Part shown: in pieces, positions 1 to 5,369 of the stretch | Layout: the number at the start of each line of letters is the position of its first letter | Position numbering within the stretch: the first letter of the stretch is position 1 | Assembly (NCBI GenBank): GCA_031277995.1 | Contig: JAITLH010000319.1 | Coordinates: forward strand, 1-7,396 | DNA: 7,396 nucleotides | DNA from: Deltaproteobacteria bacterium | GTDB taxonomy: Bacteria > Desulfobacterota > Desulfarculia > Adiutricales > Adiutricaceae | Direction: 5' to 3' | The notes under the pieces: model-generated | The model's input: only the letters and a program-made list of their open reading frames with translations | Told to the model about the DNA's origin: nothing | Database searches by the model: none | Position numbers and translations under genes: made by a program

Positions 1-177
1 TTCAAGGGCGTTTGGGGTAACGACAGAATTTTGTGGTATCCTGATTTATGGATTGAGCTTGACCAAGGCGACCCGGATCCTTGCTTTGGCGTCTATGATT
101 ATGAGTTTTGCGATTTTAGGGGCCATATCAAGGATGGCCATCGGATTCTCCTAAAGCCCACCAACGAGCGTCCCTAG
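1..177 (+). CDS. C-terminal fragment of an unidentified protein
   Basis: Frame 1 is open from the left edge to a TAG at 175-177, giving 58 visible residues. The gene's start lies outside the window. The visible part is rich in aromatic and acidic residues (LWYPDLWIELDQGDPDP, then GVYDYEF, then GHIKDGHRILLKP) and reads like the end of a globular soluble protein. There is no membrane segment and no motif I can name. It is probably real: the composition is protein-like, and palindromic noncoding DNA begins right at the stop codon. I cannot assign a function. It is co-oriented with serA but separated from it by about 350 bases, so it is probably not in the same operon. Confidence 0.55.
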   Translation, partial: FKGVWGNDRILWYPDLWIELDQGDPDPCFGVYDYEFCDFRGHIKDGHRILLKPTNERP

Positions 178-220
178 GGCCGCCTAAGGGCCCCCTAGGG
201 CCGCTAGCCTAAGGCTAGCC
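172..220. repeat. Palindromic cluster after the first gene
   Basis: The 12-mer CCCTAGGGCCGC occurs at 172-183, overlapping the stop codon, and again at 193-204. It is followed by a perfect 7-bp inverted repeat with a 3-base loop, GCTAGCC (203-209) and GGCTAGC (213-219). The hairpin could end the upstream transcript or protect its 3' end. No T-run follows it, so it is not a classical intrinsic terminator. Confidence 0.5.
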
Positions 221-246
221 ATTTCTCGCCGTCATTCGCCTGATTA

Positions 247-276
247 TTGCGCCAAGGTCCCATTTTGTAGTATACT
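247..276 (+). promoter_or_regulatory. Candidate sigma70-type promoter for serA-slt
   Basis: TTGCGC (247-252), an 18-base spacer, then TATACT (271-276). The -10 hexamer matches TATAAT at five of six positions; the -35 matches TTGACA only in its first three bases. It is the best promoter-like pair I see between the first gene and serA. It would give a leader of roughly 245 bases. Confidence 0.35.
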
Positions 277-400
277 GCCGGAAACGGAGATTTCGGGCTT
301 TGTCGTTACCTCCCCCGCGTTACGCGTCTTTAAGCTTCACTTTTTTAAGTTTTTACGTGAAAATTTGACCCAGGTCCGCGCCCTTCCAAGCCCGGGCTGA

Positions 401-423
401 CCTTGGCCCATATTGGGCCCAGG
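401..423. repeat. Stem-loop in the serA leader
   Basis: CCTTGGCCCA (401-410) and TGGGCCCAGG (414-423) form a 10-bp inverted repeat with one mismatch and the loop TAT. A perfect 12-bp palindrome, CCATGGCCATGG, follows at 446-457. Both would lie inside the predicted serA 5' leader, 70-130 bases before the start codon. They could be an operator or an RNA structure; the sequence alone does not decide between these. Confidence 0.45.
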
Positions 424-529
424 CCCGGCCCAGGCTAGGCCATGACCATGGCCATGGCCGCGGCTAATTTAAGTTTGTCTCAAGAAAAACCCCCGGGGAT
501 TTTTTAGGGCCTCGGAAGGCGGGAAGAAA

Positions 530-1483
530 ATGGCGCCAAAAATTTTGATTTCCGATAAGATTGAAGCCGTCTGCCCGGAGAGCTTTAAGCGGGCCGGTTT
601 TGAAGTGGACGAAAAAAGCGGTTTGACGCCCGAGGCTTTGGGGGAGATTATCGGTGGGTACCATGGCCTAGTCGTCAGGAGCGCGACCAAGGTCACCTCC
701 GAGATACTGGAAAAAGGCGCGGCCGGAAACCTTAAAATCGTGGGCCGGGCCGGGGCGGGCCTGGACAATATCGATGGGGCGGCCGCCCAGAGACTAAACG
801 TCAAAGTCGTGAACACGCCCGGGCTTAACGCCAACGCCGTGGCCGAATTGACCATAGGGCTTATCATAATCTTGGCCAGAAAGCTTTGGCCGGCCATGGA
901 ATCGATTAAGGCCGGGCGCTGGGAGAAAAAGAATCTCGGGGGTTACGAGATCGCCGGTAAGACCATCGGGCTTTTGGGCCTGGGGGCCGTGGGAAAACTC
1001 GTGGCCGCCAAGGCCATTGGCTTGGGGCTTAAGGTTTTGGCCTACGATCCCATCATTGGCCAAAAGGCCATCGAGGCGGTCGGGGCCCAGGCGGTCGGTT
1101 TTGAGGAACTTTTTAAGCTCTCGGATTACCTATCCTTGCATTTGCCCAAAACCAAGGAAACGGCCAATATCGTCGACGCCAAGGTCCTGGCTTTGATGAA
1201 ACCCACCTCGTATTTGATTAACTGCGCCCGGGGCGGGCTCGTTGACGAAGGGGCCTTATACGCGGCCCTAAAAGAAAAGCGCCTGGCCGGGGCGGCCACG
1301 GACGTTTTTGACAAAGAACCCCCCGATCCCATGCCCCTCATGGAATTGGCCAATTTCGTGGCCATCCCCCATCTGGGAGCCTCGACCCAGGAGGCCCAGT
1401 TGGCCGTGGCCGAAAAAGTCGCCCTCCTAATCATAGGTTACCTTAACGGCGGCGAACTAAGCGGCTTGGCCGGGGGCGTCTGA
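530..1483 (+). CDS. serA: D-3-phosphoglycerate dehydrogenase, short form
   Basis: A 317-residue member of the D-isomer-specific 2-hydroxyacid dehydrogenase family. SerA oxidises 3-phosphoglycerate to 3-phosphohydroxypyruvate with NAD, the first step of the phosphorylated serine pathway in the cytoplasm. Visible motifs are VGRAGAGLDNID (71-82), the substrate-side NTPGLNANAVAE (95-106), the Rossmann loop GLGAVG (150-155) with an Asp in AYDP (173) that favours NAD, and the catalytic set Arg234 (in NCARGGLVDEGAL), Glu263 (in DKEPP) and His281. The block PHLGASTQEAQ around His281 is typical of SerA rather than of other family members. The protein ends about 35 residues later, so the C-terminal ACT/ASB regulatory domains of long SerA forms are absent, and serine feedback through ACT is not expected. 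The ATG at 530 follows GGAAGGCGGGAAG; no in-frame start lies between it and the upstream TAA at 470-472. A related hydroxyacid reductase is the alternative. Confidence 0.88.
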   Translation: MAPKILISDKIEAVCPESFKRAGFEVDEKSGLTPEALGEIIGGYHGLVVRSATKVTSEILEKGAAGNLKIVGRAGAGLDNIDGAAAQRLNVKVVNTPGLNANAVAELTIGLIIILARKLWPAMESIKAGRWEKKNLGGYEIAGKTIGLLGLGAVGKLVAAKAIGLGLKVLAYDPIIGQKAIEAVGAQAVGFEELFKLSDYLSLHLPKTKETANIVDAKVLALMKPTSYLINCARGGLVDEGALYAALKEKRLAGAATDVFDKEPPDPMPLMELANFVAIPHLGASTQEAQLAVAEKVALLIIGYLNGGELSGLAGGV

Positions 1484-1486
1484 AGA

Positions 1487-3502
1487 GTGACCCAGGTCTG
1501 GGCCATCTTTTTATTGATGGCGGCCCTTTCTGGCGCCGTTGAGCCTGGGCCGCCTAGGCCTATTTTTGACCCCGCTCCCAGCCCCAATCCCCTGGTCTCC
1601 AGCCTGCCCGCCGAGGTTTTGCCGCCCAAATTCCCCAGTCTTTACGGCCGCCGGGCCGAGGTCTACGATCGGGCCGTGGCCTTCATAAGGGAAGAGCGTT
1701 TCCCCGAAGCCTTGGCCTTAATCAGAAAGCAGCCCAAGGAAATCCGCGAGTGGCGGGGCGTTTGGGTCCTGGAGGCCGGGCTCATCTCCGTTTCCGATCC
1801 CAACCGGGCCCTGGACATTTACTACGCCATCATTAACCAAAAGGTCCGGGACCGCCACTGGGCCAGGGCCATGGCCGGATATCGCTTGATTTTGGAGCGC
1901 TTGTCGGCCGCGGGCGATTATGGGGCCCGGGCCAAGCTGGTAAGGATCTTGGGCCTCCAGTGGCGTAACCAAGAGGCCATGGACATCTTGGAAGCCACCT
2001 TAAACCAAAGCGAGCTGCCCGAGGAGATCAAAGCCGAGTTTCAATCCTTCGGGGCCGTTTTGGCCATAAGGGTAGGGGACTTTGAAAAGGCCGGGGAGTT
2101 TTTGCAAAATAGGAAAGACCTCCCGTCGCTAAGGTGGTTATCCACCCTAAGGCTTAGGGAGGGGAAATTTTCCGAGGCGGCCGAGGTCCGGTTAGCCGTG
2201 GCCGGGGTTTTAAAAGGCGCCCAAAGGCAAAGGGAACTAAACAGGGCCTTTGACGTCATGGTTAAGGGCGGCCTAAGCGTGATGGCCGAGGAATTGGTCG
2301 AAAAAAATCCCGGCCTTAAAACCAGCCTTAAAGATTACAACTATCGTCTGGGCCTAGTCACCTTAATAGACAATAGGCCCGCCGAAGCCTTGGAATACTT
2401 TACCGCCGAAAGTAAGAGAAAAGGCGCCAACCTTAAGGCCGTCCAATACTTTCAGGCCCGGGCCCTGGAAAACTTGGACCGAGGCGAGGAAGCCCTGGCC
2501 CTTTACCGCGAAGGCGCGGCCGGCCCCATGGGTTACTATCGGCTTTTGGCCGAGGGCCGTTTGGCCGCCCTAAGTAAGCTCCCGACCAAGATCGCCTTGG
2601 CCGAACCCATGGCCAACCTCCTTTCCGATCGCTTAGATGATCGAGACACCATGGGGTTTTTTCTCTGGCTATCCGAAAGGGTCCCTTACCCCTGGCCAAA
2701 TCTGGCCCAAATCACCCCCCTGACCCAGGCCGGTTCCGGGGATCTGGAGAGATCCAGGTTCGCCGTCAGGCATTACCTTAGCCAAGGGGCCTACCAGGCG
2801 GCTTACCAAGAACTCCGGGCGGCCGGGGAAAGCGTCATCCCCAATAAAACCGCCCAGGGTGACGATCTGGCCGCGGCTTACGTATTGTTGGCCGCCTACG
2901 CCGGGGATTACCGCCTGGCCGTGGGCCTGATTAATCGCCTCAAGGCCCCCTCGGGTTTTAAGGGCTCGCGCTGGAACCATCCGCTGGTTTACGGGCGGCC
3001 CCTCCTTAGGGCTTATAGGGAGCTGGGCCTAAGCCCCCAGCTGGTCCTATCGGTCATCCGCACCGAAAGCGCCTTTCAGGCCGAGGTGGTCTCCTCTTCA
3101 AACGCCCGGGGCTTAATGCAACTATTGCCCTCGACCGCCCAAAAAGTCGCCGAGCTCCAAGGCGACGCCAACTTCCGCGAAGACGATCTTTTTGACCCCT
3201 TTTTAAACATCCGCTACGGGACGGCCTACCTAAGCTCCCTGGTTAACGCCTTTGGTTCCCAGACCCTGGCCCTGGCCGCTTACAACGGCGGCCCCTTTAA
3301 TATCCAAGGTTACGTCACGGCCTTGCCCCAAAGGCCCCTGGATCTTTTTATCGAAACGCTCCCCTTTTCCGAGAGTTCCGAATACGTAAAAAGGGTGACC
3401 GAGGCCGTGGCCACTTACGAATCGGCCTATTTAGGCAAATACTCCCTAGACGACTTCACCTTGCCGGTCGGTCCCCTAAAGGGCCAACCGCCAAGCTTTT
3501 GA
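1487..3502 (+). CDS. slt: Periplasmic lytic murein transglycosylase, Slt70 type
   Basis: A 671-residue protein, close to E. coli Slt70 in size. This family cleaves the MurNAc-GlcNAc bond of peptidoglycan to give 1,6-anhydro products. Residues 1-17 look like a short signal peptide (hydrophobic core VWAIFLLMAAL, possible cut after Ser-Gly-Ala17), though its n-region lacks Lys or Arg. A Pro-rich linker follows. Residues about 50-480 are helical TPR-like repeats matching the ring-forming U domain. The C-terminal SLT domain has catalytic Glu527 in IRTESAF, ARGLMQLLPSTA (540-551) and AAYNGG (597-602), then FIETLPF and EYVKRV (621-637), so all the family's core motifs are intact. The GTG at 1487 is 3 bases after serA's TGA, with GGGGG at 1472-1476 as a possible ribosome site inside serA. 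The only other early start is ATG 1517 (Met11), which would destroy the signal peptide. Probably co-transcribed with serA. Confidence 0.88.
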   Translation: MTQVWAIFLLMAALSGAVEPGPPRPIFDPAPSPNPLVSSLPAEVLPPKFPSLYGRRAEVYDRAVAFIREERFPEALALIRKQPKEIREWRGVWVLEAGLISVSDPNRALDIYYAIINQKVRDRHWARAMAGYRLILERLSAAGDYGARAKLVRILGLQWRNQEAMDILEATLNQSELPEEIKAEFQSFGAVLAIRVGDFEKAGEFLQNRKDLPSLRWLSTLRLREGKFSEAAEVRLAVAGVLKGAQRQRELNRAFDVMVKGGLSVMAEELVEKNPGLKTSLKDYNYRLGLVTLIDNRPAEALEYFTAESKRKGANLKAVQYFQARALENLDRGEEALALYREGAAGPMGYYRLLAEGRLAALSKLPTKIALAEPMANLLSDRLDDRDTMGFFLWLSERVPYPWPNLAQITPLTQAGSGDLERSRFAVRHYLSQGAYQAAYQELRAAGESVIPNKTAQGDDLAAAYVLLAAYAGDYRLAVGLINRLKAPSGFKGSRWNHPLVYGRPLLRAYRELGLSPQLVLSVIRTESAFQAEVVSSSNARGLMQLLPSTAQKVAELQGDANFREDDLFDPFLNIRYGTAYLSSLVNAFGSQTLALAAYNGGPFNIQGYVTALPQRPLDLFIETLPFSESSEYVKRVTEAVATYESAYLGKYSLDDFTLPVGPLKGQPPSF

Positions 3503-3536
3503 GAACCAAGCCCCAATACCGTCAATGGTCCCACCG

Positions 3537-3579
3537 ATTGGCCCTGGGCCCCGAGGCCAATTGTCATTTGCCCCGGGGC
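3537..3579. repeat. Two palindromes after slt
   Basis: ATTGGCC (3537-3543) and GGCCAAT (3555-3561) form a 7-bp stem with an 11-base GC-rich loop. A perfect 10-bp palindrome, GCCCCGGGGC, sits at 3570-3579. They lie between the slt stop codon and the terminator, and would fold in the 3' end of the slt transcript. Confidence 0.45.
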
Positions 3580-3596
3580 TTGCCAAAATTTCTCCC

Positions 3597-3622
3597 AAGG
3601 CCCCGATTTCTGGGCCTTTTTT
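3597..3622 (+). terminator. Intrinsic terminator of the serA-slt unit
   Basis: AGGCCC (3598-3603), the 8-base loop CGATTTCT, then GGGCCT (3612-3617) running into TTTTTT (3617-3622). This is a classical hairpin plus T-run 95-120 bases after the slt stop codon. A further T8 run follows near 3630-3640. Confidence 0.75.
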
Positions 3623-3715
3623 CCCAAAAATTTTTTTTCAAAGGGTCGCGTTCGGGACCTCTAAGTTATGGAAACTAGCGAATAAACGACACAAATAACT
3701 AGTCCAGGAATTAAA

Positions 3716-3754
3716 TAATCATTCACAAACGATAAAAATTAGTAATCATCCACA
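3716..3754 (+). repeat. Direct repeat TAATCAT(T/C)CACA
   Basis: TAATCATTCACA (3716-3727) and TAATCATCCACA (3743-3754) differ at one base and start 27 bases apart. The second contains TCATCCACA, one mismatch from the DnaA box TTATCCACA. They lie about 130-170 bases upstream of the IHF-beta-like gene's promoter in an AT-rich stretch. They could be binding sites for DnaA or for another regulator. Confidence 0.4.
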
Positions 3755-3830
3755 GTTATTCAGTCGAAAGTCGAGGAAGGCCAAATAAATTTCCTTTTTC
3801 GCGAGTAATTGGCAATCTAGGTAAGCATAA

Positions 3831-3857
3831 TGCCCGAAAAATGAGGGCGTTTTTTTT
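3831..3857 (+). terminator. Weak terminator-like hairpin
   Basis: GCCC (3832-3835), a 9-base A-rich loop, GGGC (3845-3848), then G and T8 (3850-3857). A T-G wobble can extend the short stem. Its place just ahead of the next promoter would shield that promoter from read-through. The short stem makes this tentative. Confidence 0.35.
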
Positions 3858-3880
3858 AGGGCGAAAAAATACCCTAAAAA
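3853..3880. promoter_or_regulatory. Inverted repeat next to the -35 box, possible operator
   Basis: TTTTTAGGG (3853-3861) and CCCTAAAAA (3872-3880) are a perfect 9-bp inverted repeat with a 10-base A-rich centre. It ends four bases before the -35 hexamer at 3885. The position suits an activator site or an operator. It could also form a hairpin, but it lies upstream of the predicted transcript start. The protein that would bind it is unknown. Confidence 0.4.
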
Positions 3881-3884
3881 TATC

Positions 3885-3913
3885 TTGAAATTTTAACCGC
3901 TTCCGGGTATATT
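3885..3913 (+). promoter_or_regulatory. Sigma70-type promoter of the IHF-beta-like gene
   Basis: TTGAAA (3885-3890), a 17-base spacer, then TATATT (3908-3913). Both hexamers are close to TTGACA and TATAAT, and the spacing is ideal. An A/T-rich stretch with A and T runs lies directly upstream and could act as an UP element. Transcription would start near 3920, giving a leader of about 100 bases. Confidence 0.7.
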
Positions 3914-3961
3914 GGTCTCGACAATCAACCATACCCACCCAGGGTTTTGAGCCCAACGATG

Positions 3962-3973
3962 CTTGAATTCAAG
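3962..3973. repeat. Palindrome in the leader of the IHF-beta-like gene
   Basis: CTTGAATTCAAG is a perfect 12-bp palindrome about 45 bases after the predicted transcript start and 47 bases before the start codon. It could be a binding site for autoregulation, which is common among nucleoid protein genes, but nothing in the sequence shows it is used. Confidence 0.35.
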
Positions 3974-4007
3974 TTCAGCCATCATTAGGGTCAATGGGTT
4001 GTTTTCC

Positions 4008-4012
4008 GGAGG
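4008..4012 (+). promoter_or_regulatory. Strong Shine-Dalgarno site
   Basis: GGAGG ends 8 bases before the ATG at 4021. It is the best ribosome binding site in the window and fixes the start of the IHF-beta-like gene. It suggests high expression, as expected for an abundant nucleoid protein. Confidence 0.8.
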
Positions 4013-4020
4013 AACGATAA

Positions 4021-4317
4021 ATGCATAAGTCTCAATTAGTTAACACTTTGGCCGATGAGCTCAAGGTTTCCAACCAAGACTCCGCCATCGTGGTCAAGGC
4101 TTTTTTCGATACCATCACCAATGGTTTGGTCGAAGGGGAGAGGACCGAGATTAGGGGCCTGGGCTCTTTTAGAATCAAGGAATACCCCGGTTACTCAGGC
4201 CGCAATCCCAAGACGGGCGTGGCCATCCAAGTGCCGGCTAAGCGGCTGCCCTTTTTTAGGGTGGGCCGGGAGCTTAAGGCGGTCGTGGCCAGCGACAAAA
4301 AGCCGCCGAAAAAGTAA
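4021..4317 (+). CDS. HU/IHF-family DNA-binding protein, IHF-beta-like
   Basis: A 98-residue nucleoid protein of the HU/IHF family. These form dimers that bend DNA by inserting a proline from each beta arm into the minor groove. The N-terminal helices (about 3-38) form the dimer core. They are followed by GERTEIRGLGSFRIKE (39-54), the arm GRNPKTG (60-66) with intercalating Pro63, and PFFRVGRELK (77-86). ERTEIRGLGSF and the PxFxxGxEL ending resemble IHF-beta more than HU. The last residues (KKPPKK) are a basic tail. It has its own promoter and a strong ribosome site, and is followed by a strong hairpin. The convergent gene at 4618-4962 looks IHF-alpha-like, so the two may be partners. Family assignment is firm; the beta designation is a motif-based inference, and homodimeric HU is the alternative. 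Confidence 0.87.
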   Translation: MHKSQLVNTLADELKVSNQDSAIVVKAFFDTITNGLVEGERTEIRGLGSFRIKEYPGYSGRNPKTGVAIQVPAKRLPFFRVGRELKAVVASDKKPPKK

Positions 4318-4324
4318 GTTTAGG

Positions 4325-4363
4325 CCCCCAAAATTCTAACTTTTTTTAGGATTTTGGGGGTTT
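4325..4363 (+). terminator. Terminator of the IHF-beta-like gene
   Basis: The arms CCCCCAAAAT-T-CTA (4325-4338) and TAG-G-ATTTTGGGGG (4347-4360) pair as a 14-bp stem with one T-G wobble and the loop ACTTTTTT. TTT and an AT-rich stretch follow. It lies 8 bases after the stop codon. The T-run after the stem is short, but the arms are long and A/T-rich next to the G-block. Confidence 0.7.
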
Positions 4364-4370
4364 GATAGAC

Positions 4371-4421
4371 ATAAAATAAAACAAAAGACCCGCCTTGGCC
4401 CTGAGGGGCCGAGGCGGGTCT
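4371..4421 (-). terminator. Strong hairpin, probable minus-strand terminator
   Basis: AGACCCGCCT-T-GGCCC (4386-4401) pairs with GGGCC-G-AGGCGGGTCT (4406-4421): 16 bp, one T-G wobble, loop TGAG. On the minus strand the stem is followed by TTTTGTTTTATTTTAT (complement of 4370-4385), a good U-tract, so it should stop transcription from the IHF-alpha-like gene. On the plus strand it is followed by GTGTTTCT, a poorer tract, but it could still back up the terminator at 4325-4363. Confidence 0.7.
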
Positions 4422-4617
4422 GTGTTTCTAAAGTAGGGTGCTTACGTATGCTCGTTAATCTCCGAGACAAGAAAAAAAACCAGGGTTCCATTTGGGTTAA
4501 GCCAAACCGAAGAGCTTAGCCTCAGGCCGAAACGGGTTTTGGCCTATAAAAGACCGAGGGGCTATTATTTGGGCGCCGGCCCCTTTGGGGGGACCGGAAC
4601 CCAAATAAGGCTAGGCT
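4422..4617. other. Spacer between the convergent IHF-like genes, with two hairpins
   Basis: There is no coding frame here. AGGCCGAAA (4524-4532) and TTTTGGCCT (4537-4545) form a 9-bp stem with one wobble and the loop CGGG. TTATTTGGG (4565-4573) and CCCAAATAA (4600-4608) form a 9-bp outer stem enclosing CCGG-CCCC against GGGG-GA-CCGG. The second lies 10 bases beyond the stop of the minus-strand gene and would fold in its 3' untranslated region. Neither has a good T-run, so they look like RNA 3'-end structures rather than the main terminator. Confidence 0.5.
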
Positions 4618-4962
4618 CTAGTCGTCAAGGCCGCCGTCGGCGTCGTCGTCTACGGACAACCTCGGCTCCAAGTCGCCGTAGTTGATGTTGGTCTTACGGC
4701 GCAGGTTTTCGGAGGCCTTGAAGCTGACGACCCTTCTGGCCTTTAGTCTGATTTCTTCCATGGTATGGGGATTTCTGCCCAAGCGGGCATTTTTGTGGAG
4801 GACTTTAAATTTACCGAAGCCCGAAATAAGGATATCCTCTCCGCTACTAAGGGCTTTGAACATGATGGATAAAAGCTTTTGCATGGCTTTCTTCGAATCC
4901 GATCGGCTCCAACCAGTCTTGGCGCCAATGTTTCTGATGATGGTTTCTTTGGTGACGGTCAT
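4618..4962 (-). CDS. HU/IHF-family DNA-binding protein, IHF-alpha-like
   Basis: A 114-residue HU/IHF-family protein. The helical dimer core spans about 4-40. ISGFGKFKVLHK (46-57), the DNA arm GRNPHTM (62-68) with intercalating Pro65, and ARRVVSFKASENLRRK (75-90) follow; ARRVVSF is the IHF-alpha version of this strand (ARRVVTF in E. coli). Two things are unusual. The arm has Met where the family normally has Gly (GRNPxTG), and after the fold ends near residue 95 there is an extra acidic tail, LSVDDDADGGLDD. E. coli IHF-alpha is 99 residues, so the tail accounts for the extra length. AGGGA at 4966-4970, reading leftward, is a close-spaced ribosome site for the ATG at 4960-4962. I see no convincing minus-strand promoter. 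The convergent neighbour at 4021-4317 may encode its dimer partner. Confidence 0.86.
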   Translation of the reverse strand: MTVTKETIIRNIGAKTGWSRSDSKKAMQKLLSIMFKALSSGEDILISGFGKFKVLHKNARLGRNPHTMEEIRLKARRVVSFKASENLRRKTNINYGDLEPRLSVDDDADGGLDD

Positions 4963-4990
4963 CGTTCCCTACTTTTTCAAAAAAGATGCT

Positions 4991-5014
4991 AAAAAAACTA
5001 CGCCCCATGGGGGC
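4991..5014 (-). terminator. Terminator-like hairpin in the leader of the IHF-alpha-like gene
   Basis: On the minus strand GCCCC-CAT-GGGGC (5014-5002) is followed by GTAG and T7 (4997-4991). The hairpin and T-run lie only 29-52 bases upstream of the start codon at 4962. It could be an attenuator inside the 5' leader, or it could end an upstream minus-strand RNA that I cannot otherwise see. The four bases between stem and T-run weaken the case. Confidence 0.45.
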
Positions 5015-5029
5015 TTAACGAGGCGCTAG

Positions 5030-5243
5030 GCCCGTCCCCTAAGGGTCCGGGACCTAGATGGGGCCCATTCCCAAATTTGGGGTTGGGCCCGATTCTCCCA
5101 AAACAAGGTGGGGGCCCACGATGGGCGCCAAACCTCGCCGAGAAAAGTCAAAAGTCTTGGCCATATGGGGGCGCTCGCCCCCCGGGCCGCCTTGCGGCGT
5201 CCATAAAGTCGAACTTGGCGGCCTCGCGGCTAACTTATGGACG
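5030..5243. repeat. GC-rich block of closely packed inverted repeats
   Basis: At least six stems sit in about 200 bases. GGTCC-G-GGACC spans 5044-5054. A nested palindrome spans 5061-5090 (outer GGGCCCA and TGGGCCC, inner CCCAAATTTGGG at 5070-5081). GTGGG and CCCAC lie at 5108-5119, GGGGGCG and CGCCCCC at 5167-5182, and GCCGC and GCGGC at 5186-5198. CGTCCATAA (5198-5206) and TTATGGACG (5235-5243) are a 9-bp pair 28 bases apart. A 122-residue open frame starts at 5058, but it is Pro/Gly-rich, then abruptly AT-rich, with no motif; I take it as chance. The block could encode a structured RNA or be a cluster of protein sites. I recognise no known RNA family in it. Confidence 0.45.
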
Positions 5244-5298
5244 TTAACTTACGGGAGACGGCCAAATACATTATCAAAAATCGATCAGGATCAAGGGA

Positions 5299-5369
5299 TT
5301 CTGAAATTTTATGCTATGTTAACACTTACAACCGTTCAACTCAAGAGAATTTTTAGCAAAATTTCAGAA
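5299..5369. repeat. 12-bp perfect inverted repeat with 47-base spacer
   Basis: TTCTGAAATTTT (5299-5310) and AAAATTTCAGAA (5358-5369) are exact reverse complements. With a 2-base bulge (5311-5312) the pairing continues through GC (5313-5314) and GC (5356-5357). The 8-bp palindrome TGTTAACA lies inside at 5317-5324. It could be a large cruciform or RNA stem-loop, or the remains of a small inverted-repeat element. No target-site duplication is visible beside it. Confidence 0.55.

Larger units (their letters stand above)
178..529. other. Noncoding spacer upstream of serA
   Basis: No frame here gives a believable protein. The spacer holds the palindromic cluster at its left end, a candidate promoter (247-276), a T-rich stretch near 330-365 and a GC-rich palindrome block (401-457). 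Just before serA, AAAAACCCCCGGGGATTTTTT (about 485-505) is a nearly self-complementary A/C/G/T block. If transcription starts near 283, the serA leader would be about 245 bases, long enough for RNA-level control, but I recognise no riboswitch. Confidence 0.5.

Noticed and set aside
2133..2159. DnaA-box-like TTATCCACC and hairpins within slt
   Set aside because: It lies inside an intact coding region, is a single near match, and the local codons make a normal protein. I treat it as coincidence.
4055..4339. A 94-residue frame overlapping the IHF-beta-like gene
   Set aside because: It is a frame-shifted shadow of the real gene, rich in Arg, Pro and Ser, with no independent ribosome site.
4682..5029. 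A 115-residue plus-strand open frame opposite the IHF-alpha-like gene
   Set aside because: It is almost entirely antisense to a clear HU/IHF-family gene and its translation resembles no family.
5030..5243. A tRNA, tmRNA, 4.5S or RNase P RNA gene
   Set aside because: There are many stems, but no cloverleaf, T-loop consensus or conserved core of these RNA families.
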